The position numbers and the translations under genes are program-made. 64,000 nucleotides of DNA from Bacteroidales bacterium UBA4772 (GTDB lineage Bacteria; Bacteroidota; Bacteroidia; Bacteroidales; VadinHA17), in assembly GCA_002403305.1 (NCBI GenBank), contig DHHM01000013.1, forward strand, positions 181,495 through 245,494, given 5' to 3'. Below the pieces are notes generated by a model. It did not search any database. It was not told the DNA's origin and saw only the letters and a program-made list of their open reading frames with translations. Positions 1-8,380 of the stretch are shown here, one piece after another; within the stretch, counting starts at the first letter, position 1, and each line of letters opens with the position of its first letter.

Positions 1-22
1 TAATAAATAGCTGGAGTATCAT
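1..22 (-). CDS. pgsC: PgsC/CapC start, partial (runs off window)
   Basis: An ATG at complement 22-20 overlaps the pgsB stop codon as ATGA, and seven codons (MILQLFI) are open to the edge. A tightly coupled hydrophobic start right after pgsB is what is expected of PgsC/CapC, the membrane partner of the PgsB ligase. The identity rests on position and these few hydrophobic residues only, so it is an inference from gene order. Confidence 0.5.
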
Positions 23-1158
23 CCTAGCTCATTTAAAATATGAAATCCTTCTCCGCCAATATTGCCTATACCGGTTACGAATGACCCGTCGGCGACAGTG
101 CTGACAAGTGATTTTACCGGATTGTGTATCTCTCTTCTGTTCCAGCAGATCATTTTCCCCTTTTCAAATCCTGCTGCTGACAGTTTGTGCTGTGCCCTTT
201 TTCTGTGGCTGCCGGTCATGATTATCCTGTCAAAGGAGCCGGGATTCTTCGCAATCCATTCTGAGAACAGGTCAGTTCTCACAGGGCGGTCGGCACGGGT
301 GTTAAGGATGACCGATATTCTGCCCGAATGGCCTGAAACCTCCTTCCAGTGTCCGATAAATGACTCCGTAGAGTCTATATCATTGACCGCAAATGCATTA
401 AGGAACCTGATCTTCTTTCCCCCGTCATTAATTGTCTTCAGGGGAGATTTAGTGCCGGCGATCCAGTTCATTATTCCTGTTTCAGCCCTTTCCGGGTCAA
501 TCCCCGCCTCCCTGCATACAGTCAGGGCCAGTGCGACGTTCTCAGGAAAAATACCGTACGGCAGTCGTTCCCTGAGGCGCTCCTCCAGCTCCCCGGCAGT
601 GACGACAGTGCTGTTGCCTGCTGATGCTTTTTCTTTAATCTTATTTATGAATTTTCTCTCACCGGTGATGACCCTGCAGTTTGCCGGAATGGCACTGCAT
701 ATTGCTTCTGCCTGCGATTCCAGGTCCTCGCCCATCTCCTCGCGGTGGTCATCCCTGATGTTTGTAATGACGTAAAAATGCGGTTTAAATATTGAACCTT
801 CCAGTTTCTGAAGTTCGGGAGCAATTGACATGCACTCCATCACCATCGTTTTTACCCTCTTCCTGAAGGCTGATCTCAGGATGTTCACCTGTTCCTGAAC
901 CCTTGCCGGACCTGCACGGTCAACAGTCTCTGTGACCCCGTTGTGAATCGTAGATGGGATGATACCGGTGATCTTTGCCATCACATCATGGCCCGCAGAG
1001 GCTATTCCGGCTGCAACATACTCAGTTACCGAAGACTTGCCTCTTGTTCCATTCACATGGATTCTCAGGCTCATTGAGGCGATGCTCTTCTGAAGCATCC
1101 GTTTTTCAATGATCAGGAGACTTAATATTAAGATCAGTATTACCGATATTATCAGCAT
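19..1158 (-). CDS. pgsB: Poly-gamma-glutamate synthase PgsB/CapB
   Basis: 379 residues, close to the usual length of PgsB/CapB, the Mur-ligase-like ATP-dependent amide ligase that polymerises glutamate through its gamma-carboxyl at the inner face of the cytoplasmic membrane. Visible features are an N-terminal membrane helix (about residues 2-17), a P-loop (VNGTRGKSSVTEY, about 35-47), the TNIRDDHREEMG segment typical of PgsB, and a C-terminal GIGNIGGEG motif. It is the penultimate visible gene of a minus-strand operon, downstream of gamma-glutamyltranspeptidase and overlapping the presumed pgsC by 4 bases. Product chemistry (chain length, D/L, capsule or released) cannot be read from sequence. 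No CapA/PgsA is in the window; it could lie beyond the edge. Confidence 0.92.
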   Translation of the reverse strand: MLIISVILILILSLLIIEKRMLQKSIASMSLRIHVNGTRGKSSVTEYVAAGIASAGHDVMAKITGIIPSTIHNGVTETVDRAGPARVQEQVNILRSAFRKRVKTMVMECMSIAPELQKLEGSIFKPHFYVITNIRDDHREEMGEDLESQAEAICSAIPANCRVITGERKFINKIKEKASAGNSTVVTAGELEERLRERLPYGIFPENVALALTVCREAGIDPERAETGIMNWIAGTKSPLKTINDGGKKIRFLNAFAVNDIDSTESFIGHWKEVSGHSGRISVILNTRADRPVRTDLFSEWIAKNPGSFDRIIMTGSHRKRAQHKLSAAGFEKGKMICWNRREIHNPVKSLVSTVADGSFVTGIGNIGGEGFHILNELG

Positions 1159-1206
1159 TTCAATTACTTGTCAGGATCCCGGACTCATTGCACTCATCCT
1201 TTATGA

Positions 1207-2907
1207 TCAATACCCAATAGCCATTCCACCTCTTCTTTTATCCGCGGATCCTGAATACTCTCCTGTAGTGGGATCCACATATATCATCTGTGCTCCTCCA
1301 AAAAAGAGGTCGATTCCCTCATACACCTTTACAAAGTGGCCCATCAATTCCAGTTCGGCACGCACTTCAGGTTTTATGCCTGCTTCAACATGCAGGTAAT
1401 CCTCAAACTTCTGGATGTAGAACCTTGGGGCCAGGTTTGCTTCGTTAACATCCATTCCAAAGTCGATGACATTGACAACCAGTTCAATTATGGTTGTAAT
1501 AATGCGACTGGCGCCGGGACTGCCCAGGATCAGGAAGGGATTTCCGTTTTTAAGGATTATTGTTGGTGTGATGGAGGTTCTGCATTGTTTGCTGTCCTGC
1601 AGATAGTTGACATTCTCAGCGTTGTATGAGTAGTTTGTCATGGCGCAGTTAAACAGTACACCTGATACCGTCTGACCCGATCCGAAAAACAGTCCCAGCG
1701 TCTGGGTCAGTGCTACGGCATTGCCATCTTTGTCGATGACTGACAGGTGAGTTGTATGTCCTCCTGCAGGTTCCTCGTCCAATACAGTCTCCTTCCTGTA
1801 ACTTTTGTTGAATACCCCCGGGTCACCGTATTCAGCATCTCTGTACCGTGGCGGATCAAGTTTTGACTGGTTGATGCTGTTAAACCTTGCCAGGGCGTAC
1901 TCCTTGGAGGTGAGTCCTGCTACAGGTACAGCCACAAAATCCGGATCAGCCAGGTACTGGTACCTGTCAGCATAAATCAGTTTATCAACTTCAGCCATCA
2001 CATGCAATGTCTTCGCCGATGCACTGTAATGGCCACTGGCCTTAAGGTCGAAGTTTTCAAGCATATTCAGTCCCTGTATCAGGCTGATGCCTGACTGCGG
2101 AACATTTGATGAAAGGATATCATAGCCCCTGTAGGTTCCCTGCAGGGGTACGGTAAGTTTTGGCTGATATGATGAAAAGTCTTTTTCTGTCAGCACTCCG
2201 CCGCGGGCCCTGATACCCTCCACAAAAGAGCTGGCGAGCTCTCCCTCGTAGAATCCGTCCCTGCCCTGCTCAGCGATGAGACGCAGCACCTTCCCCAGAT
2301 TCCTCTGAACGAGTATTTCTCCCTCCATCCGCGGAAACCCGTCATCAAGAAAAACGGAAGCGGTGGCCGGGTCACTCATGATCTTGTCAATATTGTCGAG
2401 GATAAGTTTTGCCAGGGTCTGGTCAATGGGAAAGCCATACTCAGCATGACTTATTGCCGGTTCCATTACCTTTTTCAGTGGCAGCCTACCGAATTTCTCA
2501 TGTGCCATGAGCAGTCCCGCCACAGTACCGGGTACTCCGATTGCTTTTGCAGTGCTGTTGTCTCTGCTTGAACTGAAGTCTAATTCAGTGGCTCTTTCGG
2601 AACTCCTTCCGTAATAGTTGATGAACCATGATTTCTGCTCATTTTTCAGGTATATAACCATGCTTCCACCACCTCCCAGGCCTGATCCGTCAGGTTCCAC
2701 CACTCCGATTGTAAATGCGGCTGCTACCGCAGCATCGACGGCGTTACCGCCGCTTTTCAGCATGTCAATGGCTGCAGCAGATGCCAGCGGGTGGGCCGTG
2801 GCAGCCATCCCGTTCATCCCTTTGGAGGGGTACACCGATTGTCCCCGGACGCCCGGATTCAATATCAGTACAAGCAGTAATATCAGTTGAAAAGTTCTCT
2901 TTATCAT
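1207..2907 (-). CDS. ggt: Gamma-glutamyltranspeptidase (PgsD/CapD-like role)
   Basis: 566 residues with a signal peptide (hydrophobic stretch about 5-21, cleavage near VRG-Q), so periplasmic. The Ntn-hydrolase family signature is clear: the large-subunit segment GGNAVDAAVAAAFTIGVVEP, then the autoprocessing site GGHTTHLSVIDKDGNAVALT, in which Thr385 should become the N-terminal nucleophile of the small subunit, and GSPGASRI near the C-terminus. GGT cleaves or transfers gamma-glutamyl groups; in polyglutamate operons the related PgsD/CapD trims or anchors the polymer. Its position directly before pgsB supports that role over general glutathione turnover, but the sequence alone does not separate the two. 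Confidence 0.93.
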   Translation of the reverse strand: MIKRTFQLILLLVLILNPGVRGQSVYPSKGMNGMAATAHPLASAAAIDMLKSGGNAVDAAVAAAFTIGVVEPDGSGLGGGGSMVIYLKNEQKSWFINYYGRSSERATELDFSSSRDNSTAKAIGVPGTVAGLLMAHEKFGRLPLKKVMEPAISHAEYGFPIDQTLAKLILDNIDKIMSDPATASVFLDDGFPRMEGEILVQRNLGKVLRLIAEQGRDGFYEGELASSFVEGIRARGGVLTEKDFSSYQPKLTVPLQGTYRGYDILSSNVPQSGISLIQGLNMLENFDLKASGHYSASAKTLHVMAEVDKLIYADRYQYLADPDFVAVPVAGLTSKEYALARFNSINQSKLDPPRYRDAEYGDPGVFNKSYRKETVLDEEPAGGHTTHLSVIDKDGNAVALTQTLGLFFGSGQTVSGVLFNCAMTNYSYNAENVNYLQDSKQCRTSITPTIILKNGNPFLILGSPGASRIITTIIELVVNVIDFGMDVNEANLAPRFYIQKFEDYLHVEAGIKPEVRAELELMGHFVKVYEGIDLFFGGAQMIYVDPTTGEYSGSADKRRGGMAIGY

Positions 2908-2951
2908 CGCAGAGGTTCAATCAGGATTTGTTCAGTATGAGTTTCTTGCGA

Positions 2952-3497
2952 TTACTTGAACAGGTTTCCAAGCGGTTCAGCGGATTCTGCAATTTTCTCG
3001 ACAAGTGTCAGCGGGATATTCTTTGCCCTGGCGATGGAGGAGAAAAAACCATCCTCATCACCCTGTTTCACAACCAGCATAAACTTTGAATTATCGGCGA
3101 CAAGCTGGTTAAATGAGTCAGACTGGCCCTGTCTGCGGGCGTTACCTCCTATGTGCATCAACACTATTGGTATCTTGAGGTCATTTGCCGCATTTATAAG
3201 AGACCGGACTCTCTCAAGCTCATCCTGTTGGCTGATGCCGGCGGCTCCAAGTCCCTTGGAACTGAATCCCGGCACAATTACCAGGGTCTTAAACCCTGTG
3301 AGGTCTTCCGATTTTGCCATCAGAACAGTGGTGGCATTCAGGTCCTGCCTCTGGGCAAGCATCTTTACCAGCTTCACATCTGCACTCTGCCCGGCAGAGG
3401 AGATCAGCACCGGCTGTTCAAATTTCTGGGCCAGCAATGATGAGCCGGCAAAGAACAAAATCAGTATTGTTACAATAGTTGAAATCCTGGTTTTCAT
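2952..3497 (-). CDS. Exported protein of the polyglutamate locus (DUF6305-like)
   Basis: 181 residues with a signal peptide (MKTR followed by a hydrophobic run, cleavage near LLA-Q). The mature part looks like a small alpha/beta fold: a strand with PVLISSAGQSADV, then LKTLVIVPGFSSKGLG-like and IPIVLMHIGG strands, each followed by helices. I believe it belongs to the DUF6305 family, which I recall being found beside TRAP permease and polyglutamate genes, but I cannot confirm the match. It sits 44 bases upstream of ggt and 11 bases downstream of the M14-like gene. A periplasmic ligand-binding role is possible, standing in for a TRAP solute receptor; that is speculation. Confidence 0.65.
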   Translation of the reverse strand: MKTRISTIVTILILFFAGSSLLAQKFEQPVLISSAGQSADVKLVKMLAQRQDLNATTVLMAKSEDLTGFKTLVIVPGFSSKGLGAAGISQQDELERVRSLINAANDLKIPIVLMHIGGNARRQGQSDSFNQLVADNSKFMLVVKQGDEDGFFSSIARAKNIPLTLVEKIAESAEPLGNLFK

Positions 3498-3508
3498 TTT
3501 TCTCTGTT

Positions 3509-4633
3509 TTAATTGTTTAAGAATTCACCCACCCCTTTTTCCATTATCATTTCGTAATCGGGGAGGTTCTCAATCACGATTTGGTTATCAGGATAATATA
3601 AGTTATAAGAGTTAATTAGTTCAACGACTCCTGCAATATGCCTTCCGACACGATGTGCGATCGGTTCGCCGGTTTCCTCACGGTAGGCAATTCTCAGGGC
3701 ACCCGTCTCCTTTGCTTTTTTGTAGTTGTCACAGTAACCCCTCAGGACGAGATCGACATCGGTCCTGCCCCTGAGCCTTCCCATGGAAGGATTGCTGGTC
3801 TCCATCAGAAAAGGTATGGCATTGGTGTAATCTCCCCATTCCCGGTGGCTCAGTCCGTGAAAATTCTTCGGAGAGGTCTCGGGTGAAAACTGGAGACCTG
3901 CCATCTCAAGGCCCAGTATTGCTCCCATGGCCACCTCTTCATACTTTTCATGGTAGACAATGACATTGACGATGGGAACTTCAGGTGATGACTCATGAAT
4001 ATCAAAGGCAATGTTCACCTTCTCCTTATCTATCAGCTGAACAATTGCATAGGCTATTCTTTCAGTCAGGTTCCCGTTGGGTCTTCCGGGGTATGACCGG
4101 TTTATGTTCCTTGTCTCAAATCCCGACAGTTGCTGGTTTGATGGATACTGTGAGAAGACCAGGGGGTCAGGCCATTGATCAAGGGGATTTGTTACCCTGG
4201 AGCCAAGTCTGAATCGTCTGGTACCGCTTTTAGTCGGAATCTCATAGGATGCCGGGAACCCTTCCATGGGATCTGAACAGGTAAAGGCGCTGTTGTTCAG
4301 CCGGGGGATGATGAAGACTCTGCCGCAGGTAACGCTCAGGTTCTCCAGTATGACTACGGTGGAAAGAAACGATGCCGCCTCATTGGGATGGGCTCCTCCG
4401 CACACCAGGGCGGTGCCGCCTTCGACACCGCTGTCAAACAGATAGACCTCCGTATCACCGTTGGTCCCCTTAATACCTTCAAAATAGTCGCTGAGCATGA
4501 CCTTTCCGGTAAGTCCGTCACCGGGAAACAGCTCTTCGGGGTGATGCATCTTGCCGAAGCTGATGGCTGCGATCACACCCAGGGTGGCTGTAATGATCGT
4601 TATTATTATTGTGGACAGATGATTTCTGATCAT
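3509..4633 (-). CDS. Zinc carboxypeptidase / aspartoacylase-like (M14 clan) protein
   Basis: 374 residues with an N-terminal membrane anchor or uncleaved signal (about residues 7-26). The zinc site of the M14/succinylglutamate desuccinylase superfamily is visible: GGAHPNEAA supplies His and Glu ligands and IAFDIHESSPE supplies the second His; NINRSYPGRPNG resembles the substrate-binding Asn-Arg motif, and a later LMETSNPS segment would carry the catalytic Glu. In this operon a gamma-glutamyl or poly-gamma-glutamate hydrolase, or deacylase, is the likeliest activity, acting on the periplasmic side. The family includes both peptidases and amidohydrolases, so the exact bond cleaved is open. Confidence 0.75.
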   Translation of the reverse strand: MIRNHLSTIIITIITATLGVIAAISFGKMHHPEELFPGDGLTGKVMLSDYFEGIKGTNGDTEVYLFDSGVEGGTALVCGGAHPNEAASFLSTVVILENLSVTCGRVFIIPRLNNSAFTCSDPMEGFPASYEIPTKSGTRRFRLGSRVTNPLDQWPDPLVFSQYPSNQQLSGFETRNINRSYPGRPNGNLTERIAYAIVQLIDKEKVNIAFDIHESSPEVPIVNVIVYHEKYEEVAMGAILGLEMAGLQFSPETSPKNFHGLSHREWGDYTNAIPFLMETSNPSMGRLRGRTDVDLVLRGYCDNYKKAKETGALRIAYREETGEPIAHRVGRHIAGVVELINSYNLYYPDNQIVIENLPDYEMIMEKGVGEFLNN

Positions 4634-4638
4634 GGCCC

Positions 4639-4785
4639 TTATTTAATTTGCAGTAAGCGAAGAATGAATACGAGCAGTACCATTGCCATTGCCAGTTGAT
4701 TCCGCCATTTCTTCTCCTTCAGGAACTCAATGATCACCACGAAGGTGACGTAGGCGAGTATCAGTGTATATATGATATATAGCAT
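4639..4785 (-). CDS. 48-residue two-helix membrane protein in polyglutamate locus
   Basis: A complete small ORF between the TRAP-type permease and the M14-like gene. It starts at ATG 4785, 9 bases after the permease stop, and ends 5 bases before the next start. The protein has two hydrophobic segments (about residues 1-22 and 33-46) joined by a charged hairpin EFLKEKKWRNQ, so both termini should lie on the same side of the membrane. No family is recognised. Two readings: a tiny partner of the permease (the operon lacks a normal four-helix TRAP small subunit), or a functional analogue of PgsE/CapE, the very small hydrophobic protein of Bacillus polyglutamate operons. Tight spacing and hydrophobic pattern argue that it is real. 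Confidence 0.7.
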   Translation of the reverse strand: MLYIIYTLILAYVTFVVIIEFLKEKKWRNQLAMAMVLLVFILRLLQIK

Positions 4786-4794
4786 AGCGTTAAT

Positions 4795-6060
4795 TTATAA
4801 TATCAGGGTTGCTATCTCCTGTGCAAAAACAAGTATCAACAGTCCGATAGTCATCGAGATAGCCATGGGGATAATGCATTTTTTAAGTATCCTGAAGTGA
4901 TTTGGCTCATCTATTATCTGCGATGAGTAAGCACAGAGCAGGGCAGGAGGAGGCATCAGGTCTCCCAGTGCAGCCATGAGCACCAGTACTGCCGTTACCA
5001 CAAGGGTGCTCTTGCCGATAAAGACATAGACCAGCGGCACACCTATAATGGAGGCCGAACCATATGCTGAACCCATGAAAGGCATAAGGCCGGCTGCAAG
5101 GTATCTGATTGCCTCCGGCAGACCAAGTGCCGTGACAGCCAGGTAACCGCGGACACCGGTCAGGGCCAGGATCTGCAGGAACATCCCGACGCCGACAAGG
5201 ATCGCCATGACTGGCATTGCACTTCTCAGTGCTGTTCGCGATACATCAATCAGCTTTACGCCTCTCTTTGTCAGCAGACCGAGAACTGTACCTGTAATAA
5301 AAATAAGTGGCACACCGAGGTGGGGCACAAATTCATGAAACCTTATCTCACCGATCATATAGAGAATGACGAAGATGATCGGTATATACAGTTTGAATCC
5401 GTATTTCTCATCACCGGTAGAATCGAGGTATATCTTCACTTTTGCAACGTTGTAATCGGGAAGATACCTGAACCTGAAATAAAGCGCCGTGATCAGGGCT
5501 GTTGGCATGGAGACGAGCAGCAGGGGAAGGCCAAACCCTATATAGGGCATGTCAACACCGCCGCCGATGATCATCACCGGAATGCTGATGGGGGGTGCTA
5601 CCTCACCGAAAACGGCAGCCATGGCTATCAGGGCACCGACAGCCAGCCTCTGCATCCCGATGTTAATGAGTATAGGCGCGACCAGGGCCCCGGTAGTCAG
5701 TATGCATGTTGACGACAAACCGGTAAGCATACCCGGGAACATGACAAAAAGGGTTATGAAGATTATCAGAAGGATCGGCTGGCGGTAAAAGAGCCTGAGG
5801 ATGCCTCTGCTAACCCCGCTAAGAGCCCCGGTCTCCTGCATCATACGCATGAAAATCATGGCTGTTGAAATAATCAGTATAGCCTCCAGAAAACCGAAGC
5901 CGCCCTCTACCAGATGCCTTACCGGCAAACCCTGTCCCCCCATGAGAGCCCCCACAACAGCTGCCAGCATGAGAGATACACCTGCCGGCATCTTGAAAAG
6001 AAAAATGCTCAGGGCAAATATTGCGAGCATGCATATGAAGATGATCAACTCAATACTCAT
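4795..6060 (-). CDS. TRAP-type large permease (DctM-like)
   Basis: 421 residues, the usual size of the TRAP transporter M subunit, and almost wholly hydrophobic with about twelve predicted membrane segments. Family-like stretches include LMLAAVVGALMGGQGL near the N-terminus, the Gly-rich MIIGGGVDMPYIGFGLPLLL and the conserved late motif ALGDLMPPPALLCAYSS. TRAP M subunits use sodium gradients to import carboxylates or amino acids delivered by a periplasmic receptor and normally pair with a Q subunit. Neither a DctP receptor nor a DctQ is next door; the 48-residue protein and the exported DUF6305-like protein are candidates for those roles. First gene of the visible operon; a 435-base divergent spacer lies upstream. 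Confidence 0.8.
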   Translation of the reverse strand: MSIELIIFICMLAIFALSIFLFKMPAGVSLMLAAVVGALMGGQGLPVRHLVEGGFGFLEAILIISTAMIFMRMMQETGALSGVSRGILRLFYRQPILLIIFITLFVMFPGMLTGLSSTCILTTGALVAPILINIGMQRLAVGALIAMAAVFGEVAPPISIPVMIIGGGVDMPYIGFGLPLLLVSMPTALITALYFRFRYLPDYNVAKVKIYLDSTGDEKYGFKLYIPIIFVILYMIGEIRFHEFVPHLGVPLIFITGTVLGLLTKRGVKLIDVSRTALRSAMPVMAILVGVGMFLQILALTGVRGYLAVTALGLPEAIRYLAAGLMPFMGSAYGSASIIGVPLVYVFIGKSTLVVTAVLVLMAALGDLMPPPALLCAYSSQIIDEPNHFRILKKCIIPMAISMTIGLLILVFAQEIATLIL

Positions 6061-6495
6061 AAACAGAATTTATTCCCAGGGCCTGTTCCAAAAGCCATGC
6101 CATCGTATTAAAAGGCTGATATATAATATTATATGAACCATGATCACTCTTCAATAGCTCTGCCTTGAGCTGAAACAGCCCATCTCGCTGAGATGATTCA
6201 GCACAGATTTCTGCATCTGACCTGACAGTACAGGGAGTATCATATTTTTGTCCGGGCCGCATTTGACTCCGGTGTTATTACTGAGATTTAAGAGGATATT
6301 GGCTACGGGCAGATCCCGAGCGGTTTCGTTTCGTTATTGTCAGCCTGCCCGTAATATGTTGGCCTGTTTTTTGATCAGCCCATTGCCGTGAACAGGTTGG
6401 AGAGGATTGCATTTTAACTGATCACCGTCATTTTGCACGGTATTGCCGATAATTCGCCTGATCTCAGCGAACAACGATTCTAATTAACTGATGAC
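6061..6495. other. Divergent intergenic spacer, polyglutamate operon / exported amidohydrolase
   Basis: No convincing gene. It holds a perfect 14-base palindrome ATATAATATTATAT at 6121-6134, about 60 bases upstream of the permease start and well placed to act as operator or AT-rich promoter for the minus-strand operon. A 9-base inverted repeat TACGGGCAG / CTGCCCGTA spans 6304-6353 with a 32-base loop. A TATTTTTG box at 6243-6250 matches the Bacteroidota -7 consensus on the plus strand but is far from the plus-strand start. A 70-codon minus-strand reading frame from 6262 overlaps the permease start and looks spurious. Confidence 0.5.
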
Positions 6496-7434
6496 ATGAA
6501 ACATAAAAAATTTATGCTCCCCACACTTCTTATATTTCTTATTACGTCATCTGTCATTGCCCGGGAGCTTCCGGAAGCCGGAATGCCGGACGAAGGTACC
6601 GGAAGCTACATAACCTTTCTGCCCGGCAACATGCCTCTTATAATTTCAATACCCCATGGGGGTTACCTGATGCCTGATGAGATTCCTGAGCGGCCGTGTG
6701 TTAACTGCGCCAAGAACCAGGATATTTTTACCCTTGAGATCGGGCTGGGCATCCGTGATGCCATCCATAGAATGACAGGTTATTATCCCTATGTCATAAT
6801 CAATAACCTTCACCGGACCAGGCTTGACCCTAACCGGAGTATAGAAGAAGCTGCAGACGGAAACCGGAATGCCGGGGAGGCATGGCTCCTGTTCCAGGGT
6901 TATATTGACAGTGCCAGTGCTCTGGTAACCGGGGAATTTGAAAAGGGACTGTTCATCGATCTCCACGGTCACAGGCACAAGATCAGGAGGACAGAACTGG
7001 GATATCTGCTTTCAGCCGAGGAGCTTCAATTTGACGATGAGATGATGGATGTGGGCACTTTCATTGAATTCAGCAGTATCAGGAACCTGGTCAGTACAAA
7101 TTCCGGGGCACTCTCCTTTTCTCAGCTTTTACGGGGGCCTCTCAGCCTTGGCAGCATGCTCTGTGATCTCGGGTACTCTGCAGTGCCCAGTTCAGAGATA
7201 CCCTCTCCGGCACCCGGTGAGCCATATTTCAGCGGCGGATATAATACCACTCGTCATGGGTCGTCAGCCGGTGGCACAATAGACGGCATACAGGTTGAGC
7301 TTGACCTGGATCTCAGAGGTGAACTGTCACGACGTGACAAACTGATTGAGGATCTGTCAAAGGTGCTGCTTGACTTCCTGAGAACACACTACTTTCCTGA
7401 TTCCGCTTTTACCCGGTCTGTTGATGCCAGGTGA
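6496..7434 (+). CDS. Exported N-formylglutamate amidohydrolase-like protein
   Basis: 312 residues with a signal peptide (MKHKKF then a hydrophobic stretch, cleavage near VIA-R). Motifs of the N-formylglutamate amidohydrolase (FGase, PF05013) family are present: IPHGG with a metal-ligand His near residue 54, NLHRTRLDPNRS, FIDLHGH (about 153-159), a YNTTRHGSS segment and a terminal IQVELDLDLR. The cytosolic HutG-type enzyme takes formylglutamate to glutamate; an exported member opposite a polyglutamate operon more likely acts on a glutamyl amide or polymer outside the cytoplasm. That assignment is inference from context. It is transcribed divergently from the operon and alone on its strand. Confidence 0.75.
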   Translation: MKHKKFMLPTLLIFLITSSVIARELPEAGMPDEGTGSYITFLPGNMPLIISIPHGGYLMPDEIPERPCVNCAKNQDIFTLEIGLGIRDAIHRMTGYYPYVIINNLHRTRLDPNRSIEEAADGNRNAGEAWLLFQGYIDSASALVTGEFEKGLFIDLHGHRHKIRRTELGYLLSAEELQFDDEMMDVGTFIEFSSIRNLVSTNSGALSFSQLLRGPLSLGSMLCDLGYSAVPSSEIPSPAPGEPYFSGGYNTTRHGSSAGGTIDGIQVELDLDLRGELSRRDKLIEDLSKVLLDFLRTHYFPDSAFTRSVDAR

Positions 7435-7492
7435 AAAATAGCAGCCGGGTCCCTGCCGTACATCCAAATTTGCAAAACGGGATTGTTTTTCC

Positions 7493-7520
7493 TTGAAATT
7501 AATTATTATATTTACGTTTG
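7493..7520 (+). promoter_or_regulatory. Candidate Bacteroidota promoter for LytTR gene
   Basis: TTG at 7493-7495 and TACGTTTG at 7513-7520 resemble the -33 (TTTG) and -7 (TAnnTTTG) boxes, 17 bases apart. This would start a transcript about 150 bases ahead of the regulator gene. Confidence 0.4.
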
Positions 7521-7539
7521 GATTGTATGAAACTGGTTC

Positions 7540-7577
7540 TATTTGATTTGGATAGAATAGAAGCTGTAAATCAAATA
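7540..7577 (+). promoter_or_regulatory. Inverted repeat in LytTR gene leader
   Basis: Perfect 10-base arms TATTTGATTT (7540-7549) and AAATCAAATA (7568-7577) with an 18-base loop lie just after the candidate promoter and 92 bases before the start codon. It could be an operator or a weak leader hairpin. Confidence 0.4.
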
Positions 7578-7669
7578 CTTAATCGTCATTTCTTCAACCT
7601 GTAGAATGGAGGAAAGAGTTTTTATCATATTTCTGTTGCCCGCTAACAATTTCAACCTAAGCGTTTGTA

Positions 7670-8380
7670 ATGAATTGTATAATTGTTGATGACGACCCCG
7701 TATGGCTCAGAACCCTGGAGGAGTTTGTAGGCAAGTCAGCATCCCTGACCCTGGTGGGGAGCTTCAGCGACTCACTGTCGGCCCGTAATCTTCTGATGTC
7801 GCAGCGGGATATCGAACTGATTTTTCTCGATATCCAAATGCCGGAGATGGATGGCTTTGACTTTCTCTCAAGCCTGGAAAAGCCGCCTCACATTATCTTC
7901 GTATCGGGAAGCGAGGAGCATGCCTACAAGGCCTTCAACTACAACGGCATTGACTATCTCCTCAAGCCTATCAGTTACCCCCGCTTCTGCAGGGCAGTGG
8001 AGAAGATCATGAAGTACTACGCCCCTCGTAAGGCGCCGTCAACAGTGGGCGAAGAGGAGATATTCATCAAGAAGGCCTCATCGCTGGTTAGGTTGAAACT
8101 CAAGGAGATACTCTATGTAGAGGCCCTCGAGAACTACGTGAGCGTCATCACCCGCGACGAGAAATACACCATTCATTTTACCATGAGGGCCATAGAGCAG
8201 CAACTCCCCTCTGAGCTTTTTGTGAGGATTCACCGTTCATACCTTGTCAATAAGAGTGTGATCAGGTCGATCAGCGAAAACAGCCTGACGATCGCCATAG
8301 GCAATACCCCGAAAATCCTGCCCGTCGGAAAGTCATACCGTGACGGGATCATGAACTACATCAACATAATGACGCGTTGA
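7670..8380 (+). CDS. LytTR-family response regulator
   Basis: 236 residues. An N-terminal receiver domain (about 1-118) has the acidic pair VDDD, phospho-acceptor Asp54 in IFLDIQMPEMDG, and the lysine of DYLLKPI. The usual switch Thr/Ser lies in FVSGSE. A LytTR DNA-binding domain follows (about 128-232), with VEALENYVSVIT, FVRIHRSYLVNK and a terminal LPVGKSYRD. Such proteins are normally phosphorylated by a LytS/YehU-type histidine kinase, but none is adjacent, so it is an orphan here. Its stop codon abuts the ATG of the following aminotransferase (TGAATG), which implies translational coupling. Confidence 0.92.
   Translation: MNCIIVDDDPVWLRTLEEFVGKSASLTLVGSFSDSLSARNLLMSQRDIELIFLDIQMPEMDGFDFLSSLEKPPHIIFVSGSEEHAYKAFNYNGIDYLLKPISYPRFCRAVEKIMKYYAPRKAPSTVGEEEIFIKKASSLVRLKLKEILYVEALENYVSVITRDEKYTIHFTMRAIEQQLPSELFVRIHRSYLVNKSVIRSISENSLTIAIGNTPKILPVGKSYRDGIMNYINIMTR

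Noticed and set aside
6050..6262. A 70-codon minus-strand ORF upstream of the TRAP permease
   Set aside because: It overlaps the permease start, has no recognisable domain or hydrophobic pattern, and covers the palindromic promoter region.
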